Source: Paenibacillus prosopidis
GTDB taxonomy: Bacteria; Bacillota; Bacilli; Paenibacillales; Paenibacillaceae
DNA: 64,000 nucleotides
Direction of reading: 5' to 3'
NCBI RefSeq assembly: GCF_003337375.1
Contig: NZ_QPJD01000003.1
Span: 1-64,000 of the forward strand
Of this stretch, positions 42,617 to 49,668 are shown in pieces (the first letter of the stretch is position 1; each line of letters starts with the position of its first letter). Made by a program: the position numbers and the translations under genes. The notes beneath the pieces were generated by a model, which saw only the letters and a program-made list of their open reading frames with translations, did no database searches and had not been told where the DNA came from.

Positions 42617-44500
42617 ATGAAACCGGATTTGCGGGAAGCGCTGCAGAAGCGTATCTTGACCGGGGACGGCGCGATGGGAACCTATCTGTATCAGATGGGG
42701 TTCCCTGTCGGCGTTTCTTATGAAGAATTTAATACGCTTCGTCCTGATGTTATCGAAAACGTCCACCGCCGTTACTACGAAGCGGGTGCGCGAGTCATTG
42801 AGACAAATACGTTTTCTGCTAATTTGGAGAAGCTTTCGAAATATGGCTTAGAGAATGATATGGATGCTATCAACCGTGCCGGGGTGCGAGTCGCCCGTGC
42901 TGCTGTTGGAGTTGACGCATATGTCGTTGGAGCTGTCGGCTCTATTCGTGACGGAAAGCTCAAAAACCTGCGCACGGCTAAAGTGAGCGAGGCCTACGAG
43001 CGGCAAATGCACGCGCTGCTCGATGAAGGGGCGGACGGATTGCTCCTGGAGACTTTTTACGATCTGGATGAAATGCTGCTCGCTCTGCGGATTGCCCGCT
43101 CAGCTTCAAACTTGCCGGTCATTTGCCAATTCGCGGTCGAGGATGTCGGCCGCACGCAGGACGGTATCGGCCTGAAGGAAGCATTCGATCAGCTGCAGGC
43201 AGCCGGCGCAGACGTTGTCGGATTCAACTGCCGCAGCGGTCCTAACGGAATCATGCGGGCGATCGATTCGATTACAGGTCCTGTGGGCTTGCCGCTGTCC
43301 GTCTATCCAAATGCCGGTATCCCTGATTATGTAGACGGTAAGTATACGTATTCAGCGGGTCCGCAATATTTCGCGGAAACGGCCCTTCGATTTGCTGATC
43401 GCGGCGCCCGTATCATCGGCGGATGCTGCGGAACTACGCCAGAACATGTAGCTGCTATGGCTGCGGCACTTGACGGCTATGTTCCGCAAAGCGGTCAAGC
43501 TGCGGTTGCTGTGAAGTCTGCGGAAACGATTGAGGTTCAGCCGACTTTGAAGCAAGCTGAGCCAGCTGTTGCGGTCGCTAATTTGGAGCCGCCAGCTAAT
43601 CGTGAGCCTTCGATTGTCGAGCTCGTTCAGAAGCGGCACACCGTTATCGTAGAGCTTGATCCGCCGCGTGATCTCGATATCCGCAAGTTTATGGATGGCG
43701 CCGCAGCTTTGAAAGCAGCGAAGGCGGATGCGGTTACGATGGCTGACAACTCGCTTGCGGTTACACGAATGAGCAACTTGGCGCTTGCGGCTCTTGTACA
43801 GGAGCGAATCGGACTGCGTCCACTCGTTCATATCGCATGCCGCGACCGTAACTTAATCGGTACACAGTCTCATATGATGGGACTAGATGCGCTTGATATC
43901 GACCATGTTCTGGCTGTGACAGGAGACCCTGCGCGTTTTGGCGACTTGCCGGATTCCAGCTCGGTATACGATCTGACCTCATTCGAAATGATCCGTATGA
44001 TCAAGCAGTTGAATGAAGGCACCGCCTTCTCCGGCAAGCCTTTAAAGCAAAAGGCGAAATTTGTCGTAGGAGCTGCGTTTAATCCGAACGTCAAGCATTT
44101 GGACAAGGCGATTCAACGTCTTGAACGCAAAATAACTTCAGGCGCGGACTATATTATGACGCAGCCTGTCTATGATCCCAGCTTGATTGAACGGATTGCA
44201 GAATCGACCAAGCATTTGTCTGTACCGGTTTTTATCGGCATTATGCCGCTGGCAAGCGGTCGGAATGCTGAATACTTGCATAATGAAGTGCCCGGTATTC
44301 AGCTGTCGGATGAGGTGCGGCAGCGGATGGCTGGCCTTGAAGGCGAAGCGGGTCGTGCTGTAGGCGTACAAATTGCCAAGGAGCTGCTCGATGCGGCATT
44401 GCCGCATTTTAAAGGGATCTATTTAATAACGCCTTTTATGTTCTATGATATGGGTGTTCAGCTTACGAAATACGTTTGGGAAAATACGAAGCGTAAATAG
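42617..44500 (+). CDS. yitJ: bifunctional homocysteine S-methyltransferase / methylenetetrahydrofolate reductase (YitJ-like)
   Basis: A two-domain enzyme of about 627 aa. The N-terminal half is a homocysteine methyltransferase: GDGAMGTYLYQMG, ETNTFSANLEKL and the zinc Cys in NCRSGPNG and GGCCGTTPEH. A linker near residues 290-330 (Ala/Val/Gln/Pro-rich) joins a C-terminal MetF domain with VELDPPRDLD, HIACRDRNL, VTGDPARFGD and YIMTQPVYD. It should supply methyl groups for methionine. The start is set at 42617 (MKPDLREAL) with GGGTGG about 11 nt upstream; 42608 or 42599 are possible. No S-box riboswitch is visible before it; dapF lies upstream. Confidence 0.9.
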   Translation: MKPDLREALQKRILTGDGAMGTYLYQMGFPVGVSYEEFNTLRPDVIENVHRRYYEAGARVIETNTFSANLEKLSKYGLENDMDAINRAGVRVARAAVGVDAYVVGAVGSIRDGKLKNLRTAKVSEAYERQMHALLDEGADGLLLETFYDLDEMLLALRIARSASNLPVICQFAVEDVGRTQDGIGLKEAFDQLQAAGADVVGFNCRSGPNGIMRAIDSITGPVGLPLSVYPNAGIPDYVDGKYTYSAGPQYFAETALRFADRGARIIGGCCGTTPEHVAAMAAALDGYVPQSGQAAVAVKSAETIEVQPTLKQAEPAVAVANLEPPANREPSIVELVQKRHTVIVELDPPRDLDIRKFMDGAAALKAAKADAVTMADNSLAVTRMSNLALAALVQERIGLRPLVHIACRDRNLIGTQSHMMGLDALDIDHVLAVTGDPARFGDLPDSSSVYDLTSFEMIRMIKQLNEGTAFSGKPLKQKAKFVVGAAFNPNVKHLDKAIQRLERKITSGADYIMTQPVYDPSLIERIAESTKHLSVPVFIGIMPLASGRNAEYLHNEVPGIQLSDEVRQRMAGLEGEAGRAVGVQIAKELLDAALPHFKGIYLITPFMFYDMGVQLTKYVWENTKRK

Positions 44501-44942
44501 TTGGTTACTGCGCAATGGCGGCGAAAAGCTTGTCCTTTTTACCCGATTTTGTATTTTCGCTTGTTGGATTGTAAAAAATCAATTAAAATATAAGGCATGG
44601 GTACAGTTGCCATGCCGAATAAATAATCAGCAGGCAAGGACAGGCTGGCCAACAGTTCGAACGCGGCTAATGCTGGAGCATGTCTCATGACGTATGCCCA
44701 GGGCTTTTTTCGTCAACAATAGTGCAGTAGTTCTGTCGGTATTTGACAGGAATGCTAACTTGTCGTATTCACCTTTTTTAAATATAAGAATGTATAGGTT
44801 TTACATTTATACTAGGCTTATATTTCGGCACGGAACGTAACCTGCACCGCCTGAGAACGGCGATAGCCGTTTACGCTTGCAGAAATTGATTATTCACAGG
44901 CAAATGCACAAGGAAACACCGTAGGCGGAGGAGGAACCTGGC
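44501..44942. other. 442-bp non-coding region where yloC would be expected
   Basis: No credible gene. A perfect 7-bp hairpin GGCATGG-GTACAGTTG-CCATGCC (44594-44616) is followed by a GC-rich stretch with partial inverted repeats (44630-44700) and a T run at 44704-44710. On the minus strand the 44594 hairpin is followed by a T-rich tail. These fit a small structured RNA in either direction. A promoter for remA is at 44743-44771. In B. subtilis yloC (YicC family) lies before remA and is absent here. Confidence 0.35.
44743..44771 (+). promoter_or_regulatory. promoter upstream of remA
   Basis: A perfect TTGACA (44743-44748), 17-nt spacer and TATTCA (44766-44771). Transcription from it would give a leader of about 165 nt before remA. 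Confidence 0.5.
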
Positions 44943-45203
44943 TTGGCAATCAAACTTATTAATATCGGATTCGGTAATATTGTATCGGCAAACCGCATTA
45001 TTTCTATTGTAAGCCCGGAATCAGCTCCGATTAAGCGAATCATCCAAGAAGCACGCGACCGACATATGCTCATTGATGCGACATATGGTCGGCGCACACG
45101 CGCTGTTATTATTACCGACAGCGATCATGTCATCTTATCGGCTGTTCAGCCGGAGACAGTTGCACACCGGTTGTCCACTAAGGATGACGATAACGACGAA
45201 TAG
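44943..45203 (+). CDS. remA: RemA, extracellular matrix regulator (DUF370)
   Basis: RemA is a small DNA-binding protein that activates biofilm-matrix genes and osmoprotection genes in B. subtilis, forming ring-like oligomers. The 86-aa sequence [29 protein letters not shown] and the following [11 protein letters not shown] (quoted in parts) are almost identical to that family. The start is a TTG with GGAGGAGGAAC upstream. gmk follows after 13 nt and rpoZ after that, the conserved remA-gmk-rpoZ order. Confidence 0.93.
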   Translation: MAIKLINIGFGNIVSANRIISIVSPESAPIKRIIQEARDRHMLIDATYGRRTRAVIITDSDHVILSAVQPETVAHRLSTKDDDNDE

Positions 45204-45216
45204 TACGGGGAGTATT

Positions 45217-45834
45217 ATGGATAAGGGATTGTTAATTGTGTTGTCCGGTCCTTCAGGGGTTGGCAAAGGAACGGTTTGCTCCGTTCTTCGTAATAAGATG
45301 CCGGAATTAATTTACTCCGTGTCGGCAACGACAAGACTGCCTCGGCAAGGTGAGGTAGAAGGCGTAAACTATTTTTTCAAGAGCAAAGAGCAGTTCCAGG
45401 ATATGATCGCGCGAGACGCGCTCTTGGAGCATGCCGAATATGTTGGTAATTACTACGGTACTCCGCGTGATTTTGTCGAGCGTACTTTAGCGAGCGGCAA
45501 GGACGTTATTTTGGAGATCGAAGTACAGGGAGCTCTAAAGGTGAAGCAAAAGTTTCCTGACGGCATATTTGTGTTTTTGCTGCCTCCTTCATTGGATGAG
45601 CTAAAGCAGCGAATAACGGGCCGGGGCACGGAATCATTAGACACGATCAATAATCGTATGTCCGTCGCTGTAGAGGAAATGAACCTGCTCCGTCATTATG
45701 ACTACGCGGTTTTGAATGATGAGATAGACGCTGCATGCGATCGTATTCGCAGCATCATCATTGCCGAGCATTGCCGCAGAGAAAGATTTCTGCCTTACGT
45801 AACGGGCATGAAGGCCGCAATTGAGAAAGCTTGA
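45217..45834 (+). CDS. gmk: guanylate kinase
   Basis: Gmk phosphorylates GMP to GDP, feeding GTP, dGTP and alarmone synthesis. The 205-aa protein has the P-loop [11 protein letters not shown] at residues 7-17, the GMP-binding [13 protein letters not shown] and [10 protein letters not shown], and the LID segment [13 protein letters not shown] start at 45217, where GGGGAG is 5 nt upstream; the frame is open to 45073 but overlaps remA. Confidence 0.95.
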   Translation: MDKGLLIVLSGPSGVGKGTVCSVLRNKMPELIYSVSATTRLPRQGEVEGVNYFFKSKEQFQDMIARDALLEHAEYVGNYYGTPRDFVERTLASGKDVILEIEVQGALKVKQKFPDGIFVFLLPPSLDELKQRITGRGTESLDTINNRMSVAVEEMNLLRHYDYAVLNDEIDAACDRIRSIIIAEHCRRERFLPYVTGMKAAIEKA

Positions 45835-45850
45835 GTGAGGAGAATGAACG

Positions 45851-46060
45851 ATGTTATATCCGTCCATTGATGAAATGGTGAAAAAAGTTGATAGTAAGTA
45901 TACACTTGTCGTAGCTGCTTCCAGACGTGCCCGTATGCTTCGCAACGGTGACAAATCGGAGCTGCGCAACCCGCGCTCCCGTAAGTTTGTCGGTGTAGCT
46001 CTCGAAGAAATATATGGCGACATCATTCAAGTTGAAAACCTTGCTACAAAAGAAGACTAA
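45851..46060 (+). CDS. rpoZ: RNA polymerase omega subunit
   Basis: Omega helps assemble and stabilise RNA polymerase. The 69-aa protein begins MLYPSIDEMVKKVDSKYTLVV and has AASRRARML, standard for Firmicute omega. AGGAGAATGA precedes the ATG. It ends the remA-gmk-rpoZ operon at a terminator; in B. subtilis coaBC follows directly, but here a 2.4-kb island intervenes. Confidence 0.93.
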   Translation: MLYPSIDEMVKKVDSKYTLVVAASRRARMLRNGDKSELRNPRSRKFVGVALEEIYGDIIQVENLATKED

Positions 46061-46083
46061 TTATTTATAATAACGAATAGAAG

Positions 46084-46124
46084 AAGGATTGCAAGCTGGC
46101 GACAGCTTTGCACTCCTTTTTTTG
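46084..46124 (+). terminator. terminator after rpoZ
   Basis: AAGGATTGCAAGCTG (46084-46098) pairs with CAGCTTTGCACTCCTT (46103-46118) with one bulge and one mismatch, followed by T6. Confidence 0.8.
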
Positions 46125-46189
46125 TTATAAATAAAGTGGTGTCGCAGTTTAGCATTTGTTGCTCTCTATTTGCATACTGCTGATGCATT

Positions 46190-46353
46190 TTCTGCAACAG
46201 AAACCTCCTATGAAGCTGAAAGGAAGAATGGCATTGCAGAAATGCAGCTGAATTAGTTTTTATTTATACGTTAGTAGATATAAGGGGATTCTATTGTAGA
46301 AACTAAAATGGATGCTAGAAGAAACTCGAAAAGCATTGATTCCATTGTATAGA
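46190..46353. repeat. degenerate ~50-bp repeats with small palindromic cores
   Basis: The gene-free stretch 46125-46510 contains TTCTG-CAA-CAGAA (46190-46202), TTCTA-TTG-TAGAA (46289-46301) and TTCCATTGTATAGA (46340-46353), each followed by an AC-rich or GAAAC-type flank, with a related TTGCAGAAATGCAG in between (near 46234). Spacing is about 50, 50 and 51 bp. TGCATTTTCTGCAA (46182-46195) can also pair with TTGCAGAAATGCA (46234-46246) into a long hairpin. The similarity is visible but diverged. Confidence 0.4.
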
Positions 46354-46510
46354 CTACAGTTGAATATCGTCTTGCCCAATCAATCACGCTTTTACAACAT
46401 GGTCAAAAAGGATACAAAAGATTTGTTTAGTTTGGTAAACTATTGGAAACACAGAATCTTTCGCATGTGAAGGAATTATCTATTCAACATATATAGGAGG
46501 AACCGCTCTA

Positions 46511-46690
46511 ATGGAAATCATTATTATTATAATTATGTTTGTAGTCTCTACGTTAGTTATTTCGGTCGTTATCCGGGGTGCCATCGACTCATCCAAATTG
46601 CCGAAGCAGTTGGATATGCTGACCGATGAGATTAGAATGCTTCGAAAAGAGATCAAAGAAAATAAACATATCGTTGATAAGAAGGTTTAA
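46511..46690 (+). CDS. small single-span membrane protein
   Basis: A 59-aa open frame starting with ATG, with AGGAGG 10 nt upstream at 46495-46500. Residues 2-23 are a strongly hydrophobic helix (EIIIIIIMFVVSTLVISVVI), followed by a charged amphipathic helix (LDMLTDEIRMLRKEIKENK) that could form a coiled coil. This layout resembles small membrane-anchored regulatory or assembly peptides. I know no family match. The ribosome site and the clean topology support real coding. Confidence 0.6.
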   Translation: MEIIIIIIMFVVSTLVISVVIRGAIDSSKLPKQLDMLTDEIRMLRKEIKENKHIVDKKV

Positions 46691-46754
46691 ATTGTTTTAT
46701 TTCATACATAGACTGATTTTTATATTGAGGTTTAAACGCTAAGAAAGCTAATAA

Positions 46755-47315
46755 ATGAAGAGGATGTTAGTACGAATGAATAGTAGTCTTAACCATTTTC
46801 CAACTTTATCAAAAGGGATCGTAATGGGATATGTAGAAAACTGTTTTTCGCTGGAATATGAAGTGGATGAATCATTAGTCAGCAATATTAGTATCATTCC
46901 TACGGTCGGTGATCAATATGTCGTAATGCAACTGGATAACGGCAAATGGGAGCTTGCGGGCGGAACGCTCGAGCCTAACGAGCATTATATGCATGCCTTG
47001 GTAAGAGAGGTAAAGGAAGAGCTTGGCGCAGAGCTCGTTTCATACACGCTCTTCGGTTGTTTTAAATGCCATTCAGCTGCTGACGAGCCTTACCGCCCTC
47101 ATATCCCGCATCCCGATTTCGTCAGACTTGTCGGATACGGAGAGGTTAAGCTTGTAGGTTCGCCTTTAAATCCCCCTGATGGTGAGCAGGTTATTGCAGT
47201 GGATGTAGTAGGTATTGATGAGGCTGTTAGAAGGTTTGAGGAAATCGGCAGGCCTGACATCGCGGAGTTATATAAAATGGCGCATGATTTAAAAAATCAT
47301 ATTGGCTATTTGTAG
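46755..47315 (+). CDS. NUDIX hydrolase
   Basis: A 186-aa NUDIX-fold pyrophosphohydrolase. The NUDIX box is complete: GGTLEPNEHYMHALVREV continuing KEELGAE, with the Mg-binding REVKEELG. The substrate is unknown. The N-terminal part is less conserved. Two starts are possible: ATG 46755 has no clear ribosome site, while ATG 46776 has GAAGAGGA about 13 nt upstream. The 3' end overlaps a fragment of another gene by 14 nt. It lies in the accessory island between rpoZ and coaBC. Confidence 0.8.
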   Translation: MKRMLVRMNSSLNHFPTLSKGIVMGYVENCFSLEYEVDESLVSNISIIPTVGDQYVVMQLDNGKWELAGGTLEPNEHYMHALVREVKEELGAELVSYTLFGCFKCHSAADEPYRPHIPHPDFVRLVGYGEVKLVGSPLNPPDGEQVIAVDVVGIDEAVRRFEEIGRPDIAELYKMAHDLKNHIGYL

Positions 47316-47634
47316 TGACTTCAATAAGCTATGCAATGACTCGAGAAAAACAATTGATCTGATGATTTATTATGTTGAACTAGGCGTACAATTTACGAAT
47401 GACTATGGTGACATTGACGAACCTTTCTACTATAGTATAGAGCTGATGTACCAGAACGCACTAAAGAAAATTCAAGATGAAGATGAGAGTGCTTTTTTTG
47501 AATATCAAAAGCGGCTGAAAGTAATTATGGATGACACTCAACATATAGGGTGGGGCTTCCATGATCAGCTTACGGGAATATATTTGGAAGCAGCCGCTGG
47601 ATATGAATATGAAGATAATGACGAAGAGGATTAA
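47302..47634 (+). pseudogene. C-terminal fragment of a DUF6155-like protein
   Basis: A 110-aa reading frame beginning at a TTG inside the end of the NUDIX gene, without a ribosome site; an in-frame stop lies just upstream (47290-47292). The segment LMIYYVELGVQFTNDYGDID followed by EPFYYS, and the later HIGWGFHDQLTGIYLEA, look like the C-terminal half of the DUF6155 family from memory, so roughly 60-70 N-terminal residues would be missing. The stretch 47640-47770 in another frame (LAALQHACQADAADELISNL) may be the tail of a second lost gene. I therefore treat this as a remnant; a short functional protein is not excluded. Confidence 0.5.
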
Positions 47635-47872
47635 GAAAGCAACGCTTTTCTCATTGAGGACTGATGATCGTAATTGTCACAGGCTTGCTGCTCTCCAACA
47701 TGCTTGCCAAGCCGACGCTGCGGATGAGTTGATTTCGAATTTGAAAAAAAGATACACAGGAAAGCGGTGAAGGCAGCTCGAAATAAATAAGGTCTAATTA
47801 GTTTTTGAGACTGCGTATGGTATGATAGGAGAAGGATTAAAGTCGTTTGGACAAGGAACAGGAGGGAACGGA

Positions 47873-48397
47873 ATGGACAAATTGCGTTATCCGATTGGAA
47901 GATACTCGTTCGAAGGAATGACTGTTAAGCATCGCGAGCAGTGGATTAAAGATGTGGAAAAGCTGCCCGCTCAGCTGAAGGCCGCACTTGCAGATTTGGA
48001 TGACACACAGCTGGATACGCCTTATCGCAGCGGAGGATGGACAGTCCGTCAGGTCGCGCATCATCTCGCAGACGCTTCCATGAATTGCTTCACTCGCTTT
48101 AAGCTTGCGCTCACGGAATCGAATCCAACGATTAAGCCGTTTAATGAAGAACGCTGGGCAGATACGGCTGACAGCCTGCAAGCGTCGCCGGATGTCAGCT
48201 TAGCTATAGTGGAAGGCATATATGCACGATGGGTATTGCTGCTTCGTTCGATGGAAGCGTCTGATTTTGATAAAATGTTTTATCATCCGGAGAAGGGCAG
48301 TCAAATGGGATTGGCCTATTTTCTCGGATTCGTCGCCTGGCATGGAAAACATCATGTTGCGCATATAACGAGCTTAAGAGAACGGAAGGATTGGTAG
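47873..48397 (+). CDS. DinB-like metal-dependent protein (YfiT family, putative bacillithiol transferase)
   Basis: A 174-aa four-helix-bundle protein of the DinB/YfiT superfamily. It begins LRYPIGRYSFEG, and the metal-binding His residues are in RQVAHHLADASMN and FVAWHGKHHVAHI. YfiT-type proteins include bacillithiol S-transferases and mycothiol-dependent isomerases; the sequence does not show the substrate. The start at 47873 has AGGAGGG 7 nt upstream, so the longer frame from 47822 is not used. It lies directly before coaBC, at the end of the island. Confidence 0.82.
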   Translation: MDKLRYPIGRYSFEGMTVKHREQWIKDVEKLPAQLKAALADLDDTQLDTPYRSGGWTVRQVAHHLADASMNCFTRFKLALTESNPTIKPFNEERWADTADSLQASPDVSLAIVEGIYARWVLLLRSMEASDFDKMFYHPEKGSQMGLAYFLGFVAWHGKHHVAHITSLRERKDW

Positions 48398-48453
48398 CTT
48401 AATCCATACATCAGCAAGGAACGGAAGCAGCATTATGGGACGGGAGATACACC

Positions 48454-49668
48454 ATGTTAAAAGGGAAATCTATTATACTCGGTATTACAGGCGGAATTGC
48501 TGCCTACAAAGGAGCGGCGCTTTGCAGCAAGCTCGTACAGGCGGGCGCGAATGTCCGCGTGATTATGACGGAATCGGCGACGAAGTTCATTACCCCGCTA
48601 ACCTTGCAAACGTTATCGCGCAACCCGGTCTATATCGATACGTTTGATGAGAGAGATCCGGCGGTTGTATCACATATTGATTTGGCAGATCATGCAGATT
48701 TGATCGTAATCGCGCCGGCTACCGCCAATGCGATAGCAAAGCTGGCCGGCGGTCATGCGGACGATATGCTGAGCACAACGCTGCTTGCGGCTACTTGTCC
48801 GGTCTTGATCGCTCCGGCTATGAATGTACATATGTATGAGCACCCGGCAGTCGTAAGCAACTTGGAACTGCTCGCATCGCGCGGCGCTATGTTCGTGGAG
48901 CCTGGTACAGGTCAGTTAGCCTGCGGTTACGTTGCGAAGGGCCGGTTAGCAGAACCGGAGGATATTGCAGCTGCGATTGTATCTTGGTTTTCCAGAAACG
49001 GCAAACTAGCGGGCAAGCGGGTGCTTGTAACCGCAGGCGGCACGATGGAGCGGCTCGATCCGGTACGCTACTTGACGAATGACTCTTCCGGCAAAATGGG
49101 CTTTGCTATCGCGGAGGCCGCCCGACTGATGGGAGCCGACGTAACTGTAGTCGCCGGTCGTACTGCGGTGTCGCCGCCCGCGGGCGTTCGCGTCGTTCGG
49201 GTTGAGTCGGCGCAGCAAATGCTGGAGGCTGTAACGGGCGTGTATGAAGAAACGGACATCGTTGTGAAATCGGCTGCCGTAGCGGATTACCGGGCAGTGA
49301 ACGTAAGCGATCGGAAGCTTAAGAAGAGCGGCGAGAAGCTTGTGCTCGAGCTCGAGCGGACAACGGATATTTTAGAAACATTAGGCGAGCGGAAAACACA
49401 TCAGTTTCTTGTTGGCTTTGCCGCGGAAACGGAGCAGGTGGAGCATTATGCGATGGACAAGCTGCGCCGTAAGCATTGCGATCTAATAGTCGCTAACGAT
49501 GTCAGCAAAGATGGTGCCGGCTTTAACGGGGATACGAACATCGTACAGGTTTTTGGTACAGAGGGGCTCGTAGAGTCGTTGCCGCTGTTGTCTAAGCGTG
49601 AGGTTGCCATTCGTTTAATGGAGCTGATTGCAGGTCGACTTACGCCCCGCGGAGGGGAAGGAGCATGA
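48454..49668 (+). CDS. coaBC: bifunctional phosphopantothenoylcysteine decarboxylase / phosphopantothenate-cysteine ligase
   Basis: CoaBC performs two steps of coenzyme A synthesis. The 404-aa protein has the FMN-dependent CoaC domain at residues 1-190 (ILGITGGIAAYKGA, PAMNVHMYEHPAV and the catalytic Cys in GQLACGYVAKGRL) and the CoaB ligase domain after it (VLVTAGGTMERLDPVR, SSGKMGFAIAEAA, KSAAVADYR). It overlaps priA by 4 nt (ATGA), as in B. subtilis. Confidence 0.95.
   Translation: MLKGKSIILGITGGIAAYKGAALCSKLVQAGANVRVIMTESATKFITPLTLQTLSRNPVYIDTFDERDPAVVSHIDLADHADLIVIAPATANAIAKLAGGHADDMLSTTLLAATCPVLIAPAMNVHMYEHPAVVSNLELLASRGAMFVEPGTGQLACGYVAKGRLAEPEDIAAAIVSWFSRNGKLAGKRVLVTAGGTMERLDPVRYLTNDSSGKMGFAIAEAARLMGADVTVVAGRTAVSPPAGVRVVRVESAQQMLEAVTGVYEETDIVVKSAAVADYRAVNVSDRKLKKSGEKLVLELERTTDILETLGERKTHQFLVGFAAETEQVEHYAMDKLRRKHCDLIVANDVSKDGAGFNGDTNIVQVFGTEGLVESLPLLSKREVAIRLMELIAGRLTPRGGEGA

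Noticed and set aside
44590-44710. Possible riboswitch between yitJ and remA
   Set aside because: I compared it by eye with S-box, cobalamin, c-di-GMP, THF and ZTP consensus cores and found no match.
45073-45216. Upstream extension of guanylate kinase
   Set aside because: It overlaps remA in another frame, and the conserved Gmk start with ribosome site is at 45217.
46731-46744. cre-like sequence TTTAAACGCTAAGA before the NUDIX gene
   Set aside because: The core matches but the outer G and C are missing and the target gene gives no support.
47561-47770. 69-aa frame after the DUF6155-like fragment
   Set aside because: No ribosome site and it overlaps the fragment; only the tail looks coding, so it is treated as a remnant.
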